The notes beneath the pieces are model-generated. The model did no database searches, was not told the origin of the DNA, and worked only from the letters and a program-made list of their open reading frames with translations. Shown one piece after another: positions 1 to 8,895 of a stretch of 64,000 nt of DNA (position 1 is the stretch's first letter; each line of letters starts with the position of its first letter). The stretch is from Pseudomonadota bacterium (lineage in GTDB: Bacteria; Pseudomonadota; Gammaproteobacteria; Burkholderiales; Rhodocyclaceae). The stretch is taken from positions 1 through 64,000 of the forward strand of contig JAPLQT010000075.1 of the NCBI GenBank assembly GCA_026399515.1, written 5' to 3'. A program made the position numbers and the translations under genes.

Positions 1-757
1 ACTCCACCGGGTAACCCAGCTCCTTGAGGCTGGGGACTTCCGGCAGGCTGGCCAGGCGCCCTTCCCCCCAATGCGCCAATGCTCTCACCTTGCCCGCTTT
101 GATCTGCTGAAGGATGCTGGCCGGGCCGGTAGACACCGCCTGCACCTGGTTGGACAGCAACGCCAGCACCGCAGGACCGGCGCCGGTATACGGAACATGC
201 AGTAGCGAGAACTCCGCCTTGTTCTTCAGCATCTCCATCGGCACGTGCATGGTGCCGTAGTTGCCTGACGAACTGTAGGCGTAGCTGCCCGGATGCTTGC
301 GCGCATCGGCGATGAACTCCTGCGCCGTTTTCCACGGCGAGTCCGCGCGCACCACCAGCACCGTCGGGTCCGCGGTGAAGCGGGCGATCGGCTTGAGCTG
401 CGAGAGTTGGTACATCGGCGCCCGCCCGAGTATCTTGTCGGCCTCGGGGATGATGGAGATGGATGACAGCGCCATCAGGATCGTGTAACCGTCCGGGGCC
501 GCCTTGGCGACCTGGGCCATGCCTATGCCCCCACCCGCACCGGATTTATTCTCGACCACGACCGCTTGCTTGAGGATGCGCGACATCGCCTCGGCGACCG
601 GCCTGGCGACGGTATCGGCAACGCCGCCAGGGGGAAACGGCACGACCATGGTGATGGGTCTGGCCGGGTAAACGGCATCCTGGGCAGCGGCGCTCATGCC
701 CAACGAGATCGCCAGCAACGCGCCGGCATATCGCCAGACGATTTTCAAAGTATTCAT
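1..757 (-). CDS. Bug/TctC-family tripartite tricarboxylate transporter substrate-binding protein (partial)
   Basis: The reverse strand reads an open frame from ATG at 757 to the window edge, about 252 residues, so the C-terminus is missing. Residues 1-26 form a signal peptide (basic start, hydrophobic core, Ala-Ala-Gln end). The mature protein opens with YPARPITMVVPFPPGG and continues with VVVENKSGAGGG and APDGYTILM, the usual signatures of Bug periplasmic receptors. Family knowledge: such proteins bind organic anions for TTT-type transporters and are greatly expanded in betaproteobacteria, often without a cognate permease nearby. The ligand cannot be read from sequence. It is divergent from the hydrolase gene at 858, which may suggest an aromatic or organic acid. 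Confidence 0.9.
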   Translation of the reverse strand, partial: MNTLKIVWRYAGALLAISLGMSAAAQDAVYPARPITMVVPFPPGGVADTVARPVAEAMSRILKQAVVVENKSGAGGGIGMAQVAKAAPDGYTILMALSSISIIPEADKILGRAPMYQLSQLKPIARFTADPTVLVVRADSPWKTAQEFIADARKHPGSYAYSSSGNYGTMHVPMEMLKNKAEFSLLHVPYTGAGPAVLALLSNQVQAVSTGPASILQQIKAGKVRALAHWGEGRLASLPEVPSLKELGYPVE

Positions 758-857
758 GACGCCTCCGGAATGGGTGTCGGCGAAGGATGATTTCGCCCGA
801 GATCAAAGATGCCATAATAACGGCTATGCCGATAAATCATCAACCCGAGAGCAATGT

Positions 858-1745
858 ATGAAGATCGCAACATACTGGCATGCCGGATCCCGTCAAGTGG
901 GCCGCTTGTCCGCCGATGGTGGTAGCGTAACTCCCATGGTACTAAGCGAACAGGATAAGCATGGAGGCGCGCTGTCCCTGATCGAACGGATGGCGGCAGG
1001 CTTGCCACCGCCGACTGACGACGGCCCAGCGGTGCCGCTCGCCTCCGTGAGGCTCGATGCCCCATTGCCACGCCCGCGCCGGAATATCTTCTGCGTCGGC
1101 AAGAACTATCATGCTCATGCCCGCGAATTCGCGCGGAGCGGTTTCGATAGCAGCGCGGGCAAGCCGGGCGATGATATTCCGAGCGATCCCATCATTTTCT
1201 CCAAAGTGCCGGAGTCCGTCATTGCGCCGGGTGCCGCAATTCGAATTCCTGTGGGGGTATCGGAAGCAGTCGACTACGAAGCCGAGCTGACGATAGTCAT
1301 AGGCCGGGGCGGACGGGGAATTTCCAAAGCCCAGGCCATGGAGCATGTATGGGGTTACACCATCGTCAATGACGTGACGGCCCGTGACTGGCAGCAGCGG
1401 CATCAACAGTGGCTGATCGGCAAGTCCTTCGATACCTTTTGCCCGATGGGGCCCTGGCTGGTAACGGCGGATGAATTCGATGGCGGGGATACGCGAATAC
1501 GCTGCTGGGTTAACGACGAACTGCGCCAGGACGCCCGCACCACAGATCTGATCTTCGATATTCCCACCCTGATCGCGGCCATCTCGGCCGGCATCACGCT
1601 GTATCCCGGCGACCTGATCGCCACCGGTACGCCGGTGGGTGTCGGTATCGGCTTCAAACCCCCGAAATACTTGAAAGCGGGAGATAGTGTGAGGATAGAA
1701 GTGGACGGCATCGGCGTGCTCGAGAATCCAGTCGAAAACTCTTGA
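858..1745 (+). CDS. Fumarylacetoacetate hydrolase-family protein
   Basis: A 295-residue protein of the FAH superfamily. The start is ATG at 858, where the family N-terminus (MKIATYW, then GRLSADG) begins. It has the core PRRNIFCVGKNYHAHA (about residues 72-87), VDYEAELTIVIGRGGR (the acidic metal-binding Glu pair) and LYPGDLIATGTPVGVG near the C-terminus. Members cleave or decarboxylate C-C bonds in 2-oxo-acids of aromatic degradation (acylpyruvases, oxaloacetate decarboxylases, 2-hydroxyhepta-diene-dioate isomerases). Which reaction applies is not decidable here. The gene stands alone, divergent from the Bug receptor, with about 100 bp of shared promoter region. Confidence 0.9.
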   Translation: MKIATYWHAGSRQVGRLSADGGSVTPMVLSEQDKHGGALSLIERMAAGLPPPTDDGPAVPLASVRLDAPLPRPRRNIFCVGKNYHAHAREFARSGFDSSAGKPGDDIPSDPIIFSKVPESVIAPGAAIRIPVGVSEAVDYEAELTIVIGRGGRGISKAQAMEHVWGYTIVNDVTARDWQQRHQQWLIGKSFDTFCPMGPWLVTADEFDGGDTRIRCWVNDELRQDARTTDLIFDIPTLIAAISAGITLYPGDLIATGTPVGVGIGFKPPKYLKAGDSVRIEVDGIGVLENPVENS

Positions 1746-1851
1746 AAAACATCAGACAGCCCTGATCTAATAAGAAGGAATGCCCAAGGATTGATTGCCT
1801 AATCGCATCGACCCGCCTAAGATCAACAACATGTTGCAGAAGGAGATGAAC

Positions 1852-2028
1852 GTGTCCAAGCAAAACCCAAAAGACCCAGAGGGAAAAGTACTTCAGAACA
1901 CGGAAGCGCCCGCCGAGCAATCGGCCGAACTCAAGGCGGCCCTGGCTCAATTCGCCAGCATCCTGGAAAAAGCGGTACTGCTTCCCATCAACGATGATGA
2001 AAGCAGTCCTGAAAAGCATCGTCCATGA
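1852..2028 (+). CDS. Small hypothetical protein
   Basis: Short acidic, Ala/Glu/Pro-rich protein of about 58 residues ending EKHRP, with a predicted amphipathic helix (AELKAALAQFASILEKAVLL). The frame opens further upstream (ATG at 1831 and 1846), but AGGAG at 1841-1845 is best spaced for GTG at 1852. It ends 15 bp before the next hypothetical gene, so the two probably form one transcript. No family recognised. Confidence 0.5.
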   Translation: MSKQNPKDPEGKVLQNTEAPAEQSAELKAALAQFASILEKAVLLPINDDESSPEKHRP

Positions 2029-2043
2029 GCTTTTGACGTAGCC

Positions 2044-2532
2044 ATGCAATTGCAGCTCGCCTACGACCCCGCCGAGGATCGCCTGTTGCTGACCATGGAC
2101 TTGGGCGAACGCACTATCGGCTTTTGGTTGACGCGCCGCTTCACTGAACTGCTGTGGCAAGCATTGTGGCAGCGGGCCGGGGCCTCGCTCGATGAGAGCG
2201 CCAGCGCTACAGCCCGTGAAATGTTGCTAACGATGCAGCAGAATGAAGCACTACGTGACCATGCCGTAACGCAATCGCCCAAGTTGAAGTTGGAAACCAC
2301 CCCGATTCTGGCCACGACATTGAAATACGGACCGGGGGAAGCGAATGGACACACGCTGAGCTTGATCGATGCCGAGGGGTGCGGTGAGGCGCTGATGCTG
2401 GACGACACCAGCCTGCATGCGTTAATCCGCCTGCTGGACGAGTGCATGGCCAACAGCGAGTGGCACCTGGATCTGTGGCGACCCCTTTCCTCAATACCGG
2501 GGGTCTCGCCGGCGTCGACGGCGCTGCACTGA
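2044..2532 (+). CDS. Hypothetical protein
   Basis: 162-residue protein with no recognised domain or signal peptide. It begins MQLQLAYDPAEDRLLL, looks like a mixed alpha/beta cytosolic protein and contains the stretch RTIGFWLTRRFTELLWQAL (about residues 25-43). It follows the 58-residue unknown closely and precedes the AhpD-like gene by 31 bp, suggesting a small operon. Function unknown. Confidence 0.65.
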   Translation: MQLQLAYDPAEDRLLLTMDLGERTIGFWLTRRFTELLWQALWQRAGASLDESASATAREMLLTMQQNEALRDHAVTQSPKLKLETTPILATTLKYGPGEANGHTLSLIDAEGCGEALMLDDTSLHALIRLLDECMANSEWHLDLWRPLSSIPGVSPASTALH

Positions 2533-2563
2533 ACTCCTTGTAACTTCCCAGTGAGGCTGCGTC

Positions 2564-3154
2564 ATGTCCGCGAACGTATCGATAAGCCGCTATCCCGTCC
2601 CCGCCCTCAATGATTTGCCGGAGGATATCCGCAGCCGCATTCTCGCGGTGCAGGAAAAGTCCGGTTTCGTTCCCAATGTCTTCCTGGCCCTGGCCCATCG
2701 TCCGGCCGAGTTTCGCGCGTTCTTCGCCTATCACGATGCGCTGATGGATAAGGAAGGAGGCTTGACCAAGGCCGAGCGCGAGATGATCGTCGTCGCCACC
2801 TCCAACGCCAATCAATGTCAATATTGCGTCGTCGCCCATGGCGCGATCCTGCGCATACGCGCGAAGAATCCGCTGCTGGCCGACCAGGTGGCGGTCAACT
2901 ACCGCAAGGCCGACATCACGCCGCGCCAGCGCGCCATGCTCGACTTCGCCATGAAGGTTTCGCAGCAAGCCTATGGCATAGACGATGCCGATTTCTTGGC
3001 GCTGCGCGCGCATGGATTCAACGATGAGGACATCTGGGACATCGGCGGCATCAGCGCCTTCTTCGGCCTGTCGAACCGCATGGCCAACATGACCGACATG
3101 CGCCCCAACGACGAGTTCTACTTGCTCGGAAGGTTGCCTAAGGGCTCTCCTTGA
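2564..3154 (+). CDS. AhpD-like / carboxymuconolactone decarboxylase-family peroxidase-related protein
   Basis: 196-residue protein of the alkylhydroperoxidase D-like (CMD) superfamily. The active-site motif CQYCVVAH (about residues 86-93) gives the redox CxxC pair plus the proton-relay His. Overall length and the LTKAEREMIVVATSNAN lead-in match the peroxidase-related subfamily. Likely a cytosolic thiol peroxidase or disulfide reductase, but the subfamily is mostly uncharacterised. It converges on and overlaps by 17 bp the acyltransferase gene on the other strand. Confidence 0.88.
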   Translation: MSANVSISRYPVPALNDLPEDIRSRILAVQEKSGFVPNVFLALAHRPAEFRAFFAYHDALMDKEGGLTKAEREMIVVATSNANQCQYCVVAHGAILRIRAKNPLLADQVAVNYRKADITPRQRAMLDFAMKVSQQAYGIDDADFLALRAHGFNDEDIWDIGGISAFFGLSNRMANMTDMRPNDEFYLLGRLPKGSP

Positions 3155-4568
3155 CTTCCAGGTGGGCAATGGCGTTGGCATAGTAGGCGAGCATTTCGAG
3201 CTGATCCGGCGCCGGCCGGAACAAGCCCTCCTCCTCAAGAACGATGCGCCGCAGCGTAAGCATGCGCAGGCCGACGCCGAAAGCGTAGTCGTGGTCCTGG
3301 CGGGGAATGTAGAGATGAGCGCCGGCCGCTTCCAGTTCGCGCATGACGGCATGGGCGGCGGCCTTGAGTTCCAGTTCGCTCAGGGCGCGCCGCGGATCGC
3401 GGGCAAGTACGCTCGCCACCAGCGAAACCGGCAACACCGGAATGACCCGGCCGATTTCATCCATCAGCAGCGCCGCGATGTTGCCGACTTCGACGCGTCG
3501 GGCCGTTTCGTCCAGCGCCGGGAAATGCAGGCCGCGTTGCCGGGCATAGGCGCGCATCGAAAACGGAGTGCCGAAATTCACACAGGCGTAGCCGAAGCGA
3601 TGCCAGTCACCTCTTAGTGCTTGCCATAGATTGCGCAGCAGGAAACCGCCCGCAACGCCAACGCCACTCAGACGCCCGGGCCGCGGCGCATCGGGATGCA
3701 GTTTGAGCAACTGGCTTCGGTCTTCCAGCACACGGTCATAATTGATGCCCACCGGAATGAACACCAGATCGCGCCGATCTTCCTGATCGCGTTCGTCGAA
3801 GGACTTCAGCATGTAATCCAACAGGCCGAATTTCGGTTGGCGCAAGCGACCGTCGACAGTCAACCCGCCTTCGGGAAACACCGCCTGGGTAACCCCTCCT
3901 TCCGATGCCATCTGCACATAACGGGCCAGCACGGTTCGGTACAGCGCATCGCCGGAATTCCGCCGGACGAAGAACGCCCCCATGGCGCGCACAAGTTGCT
4001 GCAAGGGCCAGATCCGCGCCCATTCGCCGACCGCGAACGACAAGGTGGTGCGTTCGGCGGCCAGGAAAGCCACCAGGATGTAATCCATGTTGCTGCGATG
4101 ATTGATGACGAAGACGATCGTCGACTTCGGCTCGATCCGCGCCAGTGCCGCCTCGTCTACATAGCCGATGCGGACCCGGTAGAGCGCCCTGGCGGTCGCC
4201 CGCGCCAAGGCGTAACCGATGCGAAAGTAAAGGTAGGCGTTGAAGGACGGGACGATTTCGCGGGCGTAACGGTCGATGCGCCGCCACACCGTCCCGACCG
4301 CCTCACCACTGGCCTGGGCGCTGGCCGCGGCCGCCGCCTGAACCTTCGGATCGTGGAACACCCGGTCGATCAGCACCTGGCGGCGAGTCAGCTTGAACGA
4401 AGGTAGCTCGACTTGCAGGCGATCGCCTATCTGGCGTATCACCGTGTTGATGCGCTTACGGAAAAACCAGCGCATTCCCGGCGCCAACAGCATCACCAGC
4501 GCCGCCCATCCCGCCAGGCCGACGAGCAGGACAAAAAACCAAAACGGAATTGCGATCGGTTCATTCAT
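3138..4568 (-). CDS. Glycerol-phosphate acyltransferase (PlsB/PlsC-type)
   Basis: 476-residue protein starting at ATG 4568. A transmembrane helix spans about residues 7-30, with a cytosolic acyltransferase domain following. The HX4D catalytic motif is NHRSNMDY near residue 155 and the glycerol-phosphate binding motif is FPEGGLTVDGRL. Length exceeds PlsC (about 240) and is short of classic PlsB (about 800), so it is a PlsB-like acyltransferase of phospholipid synthesis or an accessory acyltransferase. The C-terminal 150 residues (ARDPRRALSELELKAAAHAV) resemble the PlsB C-terminal region. Nothing nearby assigns a special substrate. It is divergent from the amidohydrolase gene at 4640. Confidence 0.82.
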   Translation of the reverse strand: MNEPIAIPFWFFVLLVGLAGWAALVMLLAPGMRWFFRKRINTVIRQIGDRLQVELPSFKLTRRQVLIDRVFHDPKVQAAAAASAQASGEAVGTVWRRIDRYAREIVPSFNAYLYFRIGYALARATARALYRVRIGYVDEAALARIEPKSTIVFVINHRSNMDYILVAFLAAERTTLSFAVGEWARIWPLQQLVRAMGAFFVRRNSGDALYRTVLARYVQMASEGGVTQAVFPEGGLTVDGRLRQPKFGLLDYMLKSFDERDQEDRRDLVFIPVGINYDRVLEDRSQLLKLHPDAPRPGRLSGVGVAGGFLLRNLWQALRGDWHRFGYACVNFGTPFSMRAYARQRGLHFPALDETARRVEVGNIAALLMDEIGRVIPVLPVSLVASVLARDPRRALSELELKAAAHAVMRELEAAGAHLYIPRQDHDYAFGVGLRMLTLRRIVLEEEGLFRPAPDQLEMLAYYANAIAHLEVKESP

Positions 4569-4639
4569 TCGGGATCTCCATCCTGCCGCCGTTGGAACCA
4601 CACGTGTTCCAGGGTGTTTTTTCTGCGATGATAGCAGCC

Positions 4640-5890
4640 ATGGTTTCTTCCCGCCGCCGTTTTCTAATATCCGCCGGCCTTGCCGGGCTGGGCATGACCG
4701 GATACGCCGCGTGGCGGCTATGGCCGGAGCAAGGTCTCGTCAATCCCTGTCTGGGTGAACTGCCGCCCGAGATGGCCAGGCACCCGCTGGTGCGCACGGC
4801 ATTTGAAGGCTTGGATCCCGCCAAAGTATGGGACGCGCACGTGCATATTCTTGGGGTAGGCGATGGCGGCGATGCCACGGGCGCCAGCTTCAACGACGGG
4901 CATGGCAGCTTGCGCTGGCCGCTCTCCGCGGCGCAGCGGTGGTTCTTCCTCAATGCCGCCTGCATAGACGGGAACGGTCCCGTCGATCGCGCCTACATGG
5001 CCGGCCTGCGTGGTCTCGCCGCTGCCTTGCCGGCCGGCAACAAGCTGCTGCTACTGGCACTCGATGCCTGGCACGATGAGCAAGGCATCGCCGTACCCGA
5101 GCGCACCCATCTGTTCATCGGCAACGACTACTGCGCGGCGGCGGCCAAGACCGCGCCTGAGCGCTTCGAATGGGCCGCGTCGGTTCATCCCTACCGGGCC
5201 GACGCGCTGACCGAGTTGGAGAGAGCAAAACTGCTCGGCGCCCGCGCGCTGAAATGGCTACCGGCGGCGCAAGGGATCGATCCTGCGTCGCCCCGTTGCG
5301 ACCGATTTTATGAAGCGCTGGCCCGTCTGGGATTGCCGCTGATCGCCCATGCCGGCGACGAGCGTGCCATGCCGGGCGACGACAGCATGGGCAATCCGCT
5401 GAGGCTGCGGCGCGCTCTTGAGCACGGCGTCAGAGTGATCGTGGCGCATTGCGCGTCGATGGGGGCCAGCCCGAACCTGGACCGCGGCGATAGCCGGCTG
5501 ATCGACAACTTCAGTTTGTTCGAGCGGCTGATGGACCAGCCGGCCTACGAAGGCCGTCTGTTCGGTGATCTTTCGGCACTCACCCAGTCCGCACGCGCCG
5601 GGGCACCGTTGAAACGAGTCCTAGAACGCGCCCGGGAAGGCGGCGACTGGGCGGGGCGCTTGTTGAACGGCTCCGACTATCCGTTGCCCGCCATCATGCC
5701 GCTGTATTCGCCGCGCCAACTGGCCGAGTCCGGCTATCTCGACGTGGCGATGACTGCACCGCTGACATCGATACGCCGGCATCATCCCCTGCTGTTCGAT
5801 TTCGTCCTGAAGCGCCATCTGCGGATCGGCGGGAAAGGACTCGCCGCGTCGGTTTTCGAAACCCGCCGCATCTTCGCAGGCGACGATTGA
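4640..5890 (+). CDS. Tat-exported amidohydrolase-family protein
   Basis: 416 residues from ATG 4640; ATG 4628 is an alternative. The N-terminus has a twin-arginine signal (SSRRRFLISAGLAGLG), implying Sec-independent export of a folded metalloprotein. WDAHVHILG (about residue 70) supplies the first metal-binding His pair of amidohydrolase-2 (TIM-barrel) hydrolases. Later LPLIAHAGDE, VRVIVAHCASMG and LLNGSDYPLP supply the other His and the terminal Asp. Probable metal-dependent hydrolase; substrate unknown. It converges with rng. Confidence 0.8.
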   Translation: MVSSRRRFLISAGLAGLGMTGYAAWRLWPEQGLVNPCLGELPPEMARHPLVRTAFEGLDPAKVWDAHVHILGVGDGGDATGASFNDGHGSLRWPLSAAQRWFFLNAACIDGNGPVDRAYMAGLRGLAAALPAGNKLLLLALDAWHDEQGIAVPERTHLFIGNDYCAAAAKTAPERFEWAASVHPYRADALTELERAKLLGARALKWLPAAQGIDPASPRCDRFYEALARLGLPLIAHAGDERAMPGDDSMGNPLRLRRALEHGVRVIVAHCASMGASPNLDRGDSRLIDNFSLFERLMDQPAYEGRLFGDLSALTQSARAGAPLKRVLERAREGGDWAGRLLNGSDYPLPAIMPLYSPRQLAESGYLDVAMTAPLTSIRRHHPLLFDFVLKRHLRIGGKGLAASVFETRRIFAGDD

Positions 5891-5920
5891 AGGCCGCAAG
5901 ATCGACTGCCGGAAACGGAA

Positions 5921-7405
5921 TTACATCAGGACAATGTCGTATTGTTCCTGGCTGTAGCCGGTTTCCGCCTGGAGCGATATCGGCTTGCCGATGAAATCAG
6001 AAAGCATCGCCAGCGCCTGCGATTCCTCGTCGAGGAACAGGTCGATCACCGAGGGAGCCGCCAATATCCGGTATTCGCGGGCGTCGAACTGGCGCGCCTC
6101 ACGCAGCAACTCGCGGAATATCTCATAACAGATGGTGCGGGCGGTCTTCACCTCGCCACGTCCGCCGCAAGTGGGACAAAGTTCGCAGAGCACGTGGGCG
6201 AGCGACTCGCGGGTGCGTTTGCGAGTCATCTCGACCAGCCCCAAGGCGGTAAAACCATTGACCGTGATCCGCGTGTGATCCCGTGACAGCGTCTTGTTGA
6301 GTTCCGACAACACCGCCGACTTGTGCTCCTCGTTCTCCATGTCGATGAAGTCGGCGATGATGATGCCACCGAGGTTGCGCAAACGCAGTTGGCGCGCGAT
6401 GGTTTGGGCGGCTTCGAGGTTGGTCTTGAAAATCGTATCGTCAAAATTTCTCAGGCCGACGAAGCCGCCGGTGTTGACATCGATGGTCGTCATCGCCTCG
6501 GTCTGGTCGATGATGAGGTAACCGCCGCTCTTGAGGTCGACTCGCCGCGCCAGCGCTTTCTGGATTTCGTCCTCGACGCCATGCAGGTCGAACAGCGGCC
6601 GTTCGCCGGTGTAATGTTCCAGGAGCGCCGCAACCTGCGGCATGTATTCGTGGGAAAAACTCGAAAGCTTCTGGAAATTTTCGCGTGAATCGATCACCAC
6701 CCGCGTCGTTTCAGGAGACATCAGGTCGCGTAAAACGCGCTGAGCCAAGGTCAGGTCATGGTGCAACTGGGTCGGCGGCCGGGCATTGGTGGCGCGATGC
6801 TGGATCTCGGTCCAGATCCGCCGCAGGTAGGAGATATCGCTGGCCAGTTCCGCATCGCTGGCGCACTCAGCCATGGTCCTGGCGATGAAACCACCCGGTT
6901 CGTCCTTTTGCAGCAGCCCCTGGATACGGGTGCGCAATTGTTCGCGCTCGACCTCCCCTTCGATGCGCTGCGAGATGCCGATATGGCGCTCCTGAGGCAG
7001 AAGCACTAGCAGCCGTCCGGCGATGGACATCTGCGTCGTCAAACGAGCGCCCTTGGTACCGAGCGGATCCTTCAACACCTGCACCAGCAGGTTTTGACCT
7101 TCCGAGAGGATTCTTTCGATCGGCCGCGTTGCATTGGTTCCGGTGCCACCCTGGCCGGCTTCGACGTTGCCTGGCCGCTCCTCCCAGATGTCGGCGACAT
7201 GCAGAAATGCGGTGCGTTCCAGACCAATGTCGATAAATGCCGATTGCATTCCGGGGAGCACCCGCACCACCCGGCCCAGGTAGATATTGCCGACGATGCC
7301 GCAACTGGCGGTGCGTTCGATGTGGAGTTCCTGCACCACCCCTTGCTGCACCAGGGCAACGCGGGTCTCCTGCGGCGTAAAGTTGATGAGAAATTCTTCA
7401 CTCAT
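5921..7405 (-). CDS. rng: Ribonuclease G
   Basis: 494-residue RNase E/G-family endoribonuclease without the long C-terminal scaffold of RNase E, hence RNase G. Seen: N-terminal EEFLINFTPQETRVALV, the S1 domain (GNIYLGRVVRVLPGMQSAF), the catalytic DNase I-like region with TTIDVNTGGFVG (Mg-binding Asp) and the Zn-link CPTCGGRG. It processes 16S rRNA 5' ends and turns over mRNAs. The start ATG at 7405 overlaps the maf stop (ATGA), so maf and rng are translationally coupled at the end of the nadD-rsfS-rlmH-maf-rng run. Confidence 0.96.
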   Translation of the reverse strand: MSEEFLINFTPQETRVALVQQGVVQELHIERTASCGIVGNIYLGRVVRVLPGMQSAFIDIGLERTAFLHVADIWEERPGNVEAGQGGTGTNATRPIERILSEGQNLLVQVLKDPLGTKGARLTTQMSIAGRLLVLLPQERHIGISQRIEGEVEREQLRTRIQGLLQKDEPGGFIARTMAECASDAELASDISYLRRIWTEIQHRATNARPPTQLHHDLTLAQRVLRDLMSPETTRVVIDSRENFQKLSSFSHEYMPQVAALLEHYTGERPLFDLHGVEDEIQKALARRVDLKSGGYLIIDQTEAMTTIDVNTGGFVGLRNFDDTIFKTNLEAAQTIARQLRLRNLGGIIIADFIDMENEEHKSAVLSELNKTLSRDHTRITVNGFTALGLVEMTRKRTRESLAHVLCELCPTCGGRGEVKTARTICYEIFRELLREARQFDAREYRILAAPSVIDLFLDEESQALAMLSDFIGKPISLQAETGYSQEQYDIVLM

Positions 7406-8031
7406 ATCGGGTATCCAAATTGGCGCAGCAACAATGCGGTTTCGCACAACGGCAGGCCGACGATGCCGCTGTGCGAACCGCGAATCTCCGCTACGAACAT
7501 CGCCGCATGGCCCTGGATGCCGTAAGCGCCGGCTTTATCCAGGGGATCCCCGGAAGCGACGTAACGGCGGATCTCTTCGGCTTGCAGATCGCGGAAACGC
7601 ACTTCGCTAACGCTCGTCACGTGCTCGATACCTTCGCCGCGGGCCAGGGCCACTGCGGTCAGGACGCGGTGGCTACGGCCTGATAGACGACCGAGGATCT
7701 CCGCCGCGTCGCCGGCATCGCGCGGTTTGGCGATCGTCCTGCCGTCCACATCGATGGTCGTGTCGGCGGCCAGCAGCAGTCTCGGCGGCAGGCGGCGCTC
7801 GGCAATCATCTTGGCGCCGAAGGCGGCCTTGGCTCTGGCAACTCGCACCACATAAGCATCCGCCGTTTCGTTGCCGAGCAGATCCTCGCTGACCTCGGCA
7901 TCTTCGCGTGGCGGCATGCGAAACAGCATCAGATCGAAGCGAACCCCGATCTGGTGCAGCAGTTCGCGGCGGCGCGGGCTGCGTGATGCAAGATAGATAC
8001 GCGGGTCAATTTGGCTCACAATCAGGCTCAT
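7402..8031 (-). CDS. maf: Maf-family nucleotide pyrophosphatase
   Basis: 209 residues from ATG 8031 (MSLIVSQIDPRIYLASRSPRR). The SRSPRR phosphate-binding motif and LAADTTID (catalytic Asp region) mark the Maf/HAM1-like NTP pyrophosphatases that hydrolyse dTTP/UTP or modified nucleotides. The C-terminal SGDPLDKAGAYGIQG is diagnostic of the dTTP/UTP-type YhdE branch. It follows rlmH by 11 bp and overlaps rng by 4 bp. Confidence 0.93.
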   Translation of the reverse strand: MSLIVSQIDPRIYLASRSPRRRELLHQIGVRFDLMLFRMPPREDAEVSEDLLGNETADAYVVRVARAKAAFGAKMIAERRLPPRLLLAADTTIDVDGRTIAKPRDAGDAAEILGRLSGRSHRVLTAVALARGEGIEHVTSVSEVRFRDLQAEEIRRYVASGDPLDKAGAYGIQGHAAMFVAEIRGSHSGIVGLPLCETALLLRQFGYPI

Positions 8032-8042
8032 TCGATTTCGTT

Positions 8043-8513
8043 CTATGCTCGATGATAAGGATGGCCCTTGAGGATACTCGCGGCCCGATACAGCGCTTCG
8101 GCCAGCACCACTCTGACCAGCGCATGGGGCAAGGTCAGGCTGGACAGTCGCAACATTTCGGCCGCCTCCTGTTTGAGCGCGGGATCGAGACCATCCGGTC
8201 CGCCGATCAGGATGGCAATATCTTCGCCTCCCGCCAGCCATTTTTCAAGGCGCTGTGCCAAGCCATGCGTCGTCACGTCCGTACCATGCTCGTCGAGTAC
8301 CACCAGCCTGCGGCGCGCGGGCAGTGCAGCCCGCAGGCGCACGGCTTCCGCGGCCAACAGCGCCGCGGCGGGCTTGCCGCCGGTGCGCGGCTCGGCTTTC
8401 ACTTCAAGCAGTTCCATGCTCATTTCGCGCGGCATGCGCTGGGCGAACTCGCTGTAAGCCTCATCCACCCAGCCGGGCATACGCGTTCCGACAGCGGCGA
8501 TGAACAGCTTCAT
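8043..8513 (-). CDS. rlmH: 23S rRNA pseudouridine-1915 N3-methyltransferase
   Basis: 156-residue SPOUT methyltransferase of normal family length. Motifs: [18 protein letters not shown], the SAM-binding knot [15 protein letters not shown] and the C-terminal HPYHRA, characteristic of RlmH. It methylates pseudouridine 1915 in helix 69 of 23S rRNA. Its position immediately after rsfS is conserved across proteobacteria. Confidence 0.97.
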   Translation of the reverse strand: MKLFIAAVGTRMPGWVDEAYSEFAQRMPREMSMELLEVKAEPRTGGKPAAALLAAEAVRLRAALPARRRLVVLDEHGTDVTTHGLAQRLEKWLAGGEDIAILIGGPDGLDPALKQEAAEMLRLSSLTLPHALVRVVLAEALYRAASILKGHPYHRA

Positions 8514-8529
8514 CGTCTACCGCGGAACA

Positions 8530-8895
8530 TCAATCCTCGGCAGTCGCCGACGCGCGCGGAACCGCTTTCTTTGGCCGGGCCTGCCAGAGCTCTTCGAGGT
8601 TGTAATGGCGCCTCACCGCGGGCTGCATGACATGCACCACGATGCTGCCGAGATCCACCAGCACCCATTCGCCGGAATCCTCGCCCTCCATGCCGATGAT
8701 TTCGCCTCCGGCTTCCTTGACTTTGTCATGCACGTTATGGGCCAATGCCTTGACCTGGCGTGTCGAGTCGGCGCTGGCCACGATGATGCGGTCGAACATC
8801 GAGGTTAGCTTGGTGGTATTGATGACTTGGATATCCTGCGCCTTGATGTCTTCGAGCGCGGCGACGGCGATTTTTTGCAGTTTGGGAACGTTCAT
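8530..8895 (-). CDS. rsfS: Ribosome silencing factor
   Basis: 121-residue RsfS/Iojap protein: KIAVAALEDIKAQDIQVINT, then SADSTRQVKALAHNVHD and EGEDSGEWVLVDLGSIVVHVM. It binds uL14 on the 50S subunit and blocks subunit joining under starvation. The C-terminal tail (RPKKAVPRASATAED) is low-complexity, as in relatives. The ATG directly abuts the nadD stop. Confidence 0.97.
   Translation of the reverse strand: MNVPKLQKIAVAALEDIKAQDIQVINTTKLTSMFDRIIVASADSTRQVKALAHNVHDKVKEAGGEIIGMEGEDSGEWVLVDLGSIVVHVMQPAVRRHYNLEELWQARPKKAVPRASATAED

Noticed and set aside
2207..3352. Long reverse-strand open frame antisense to the 2044 and AhpD-like genes
   Set aside because: Low-complexity Arg-rich translation with no recognisable domain; the forward AhpD-like gene has clear active-site motifs.
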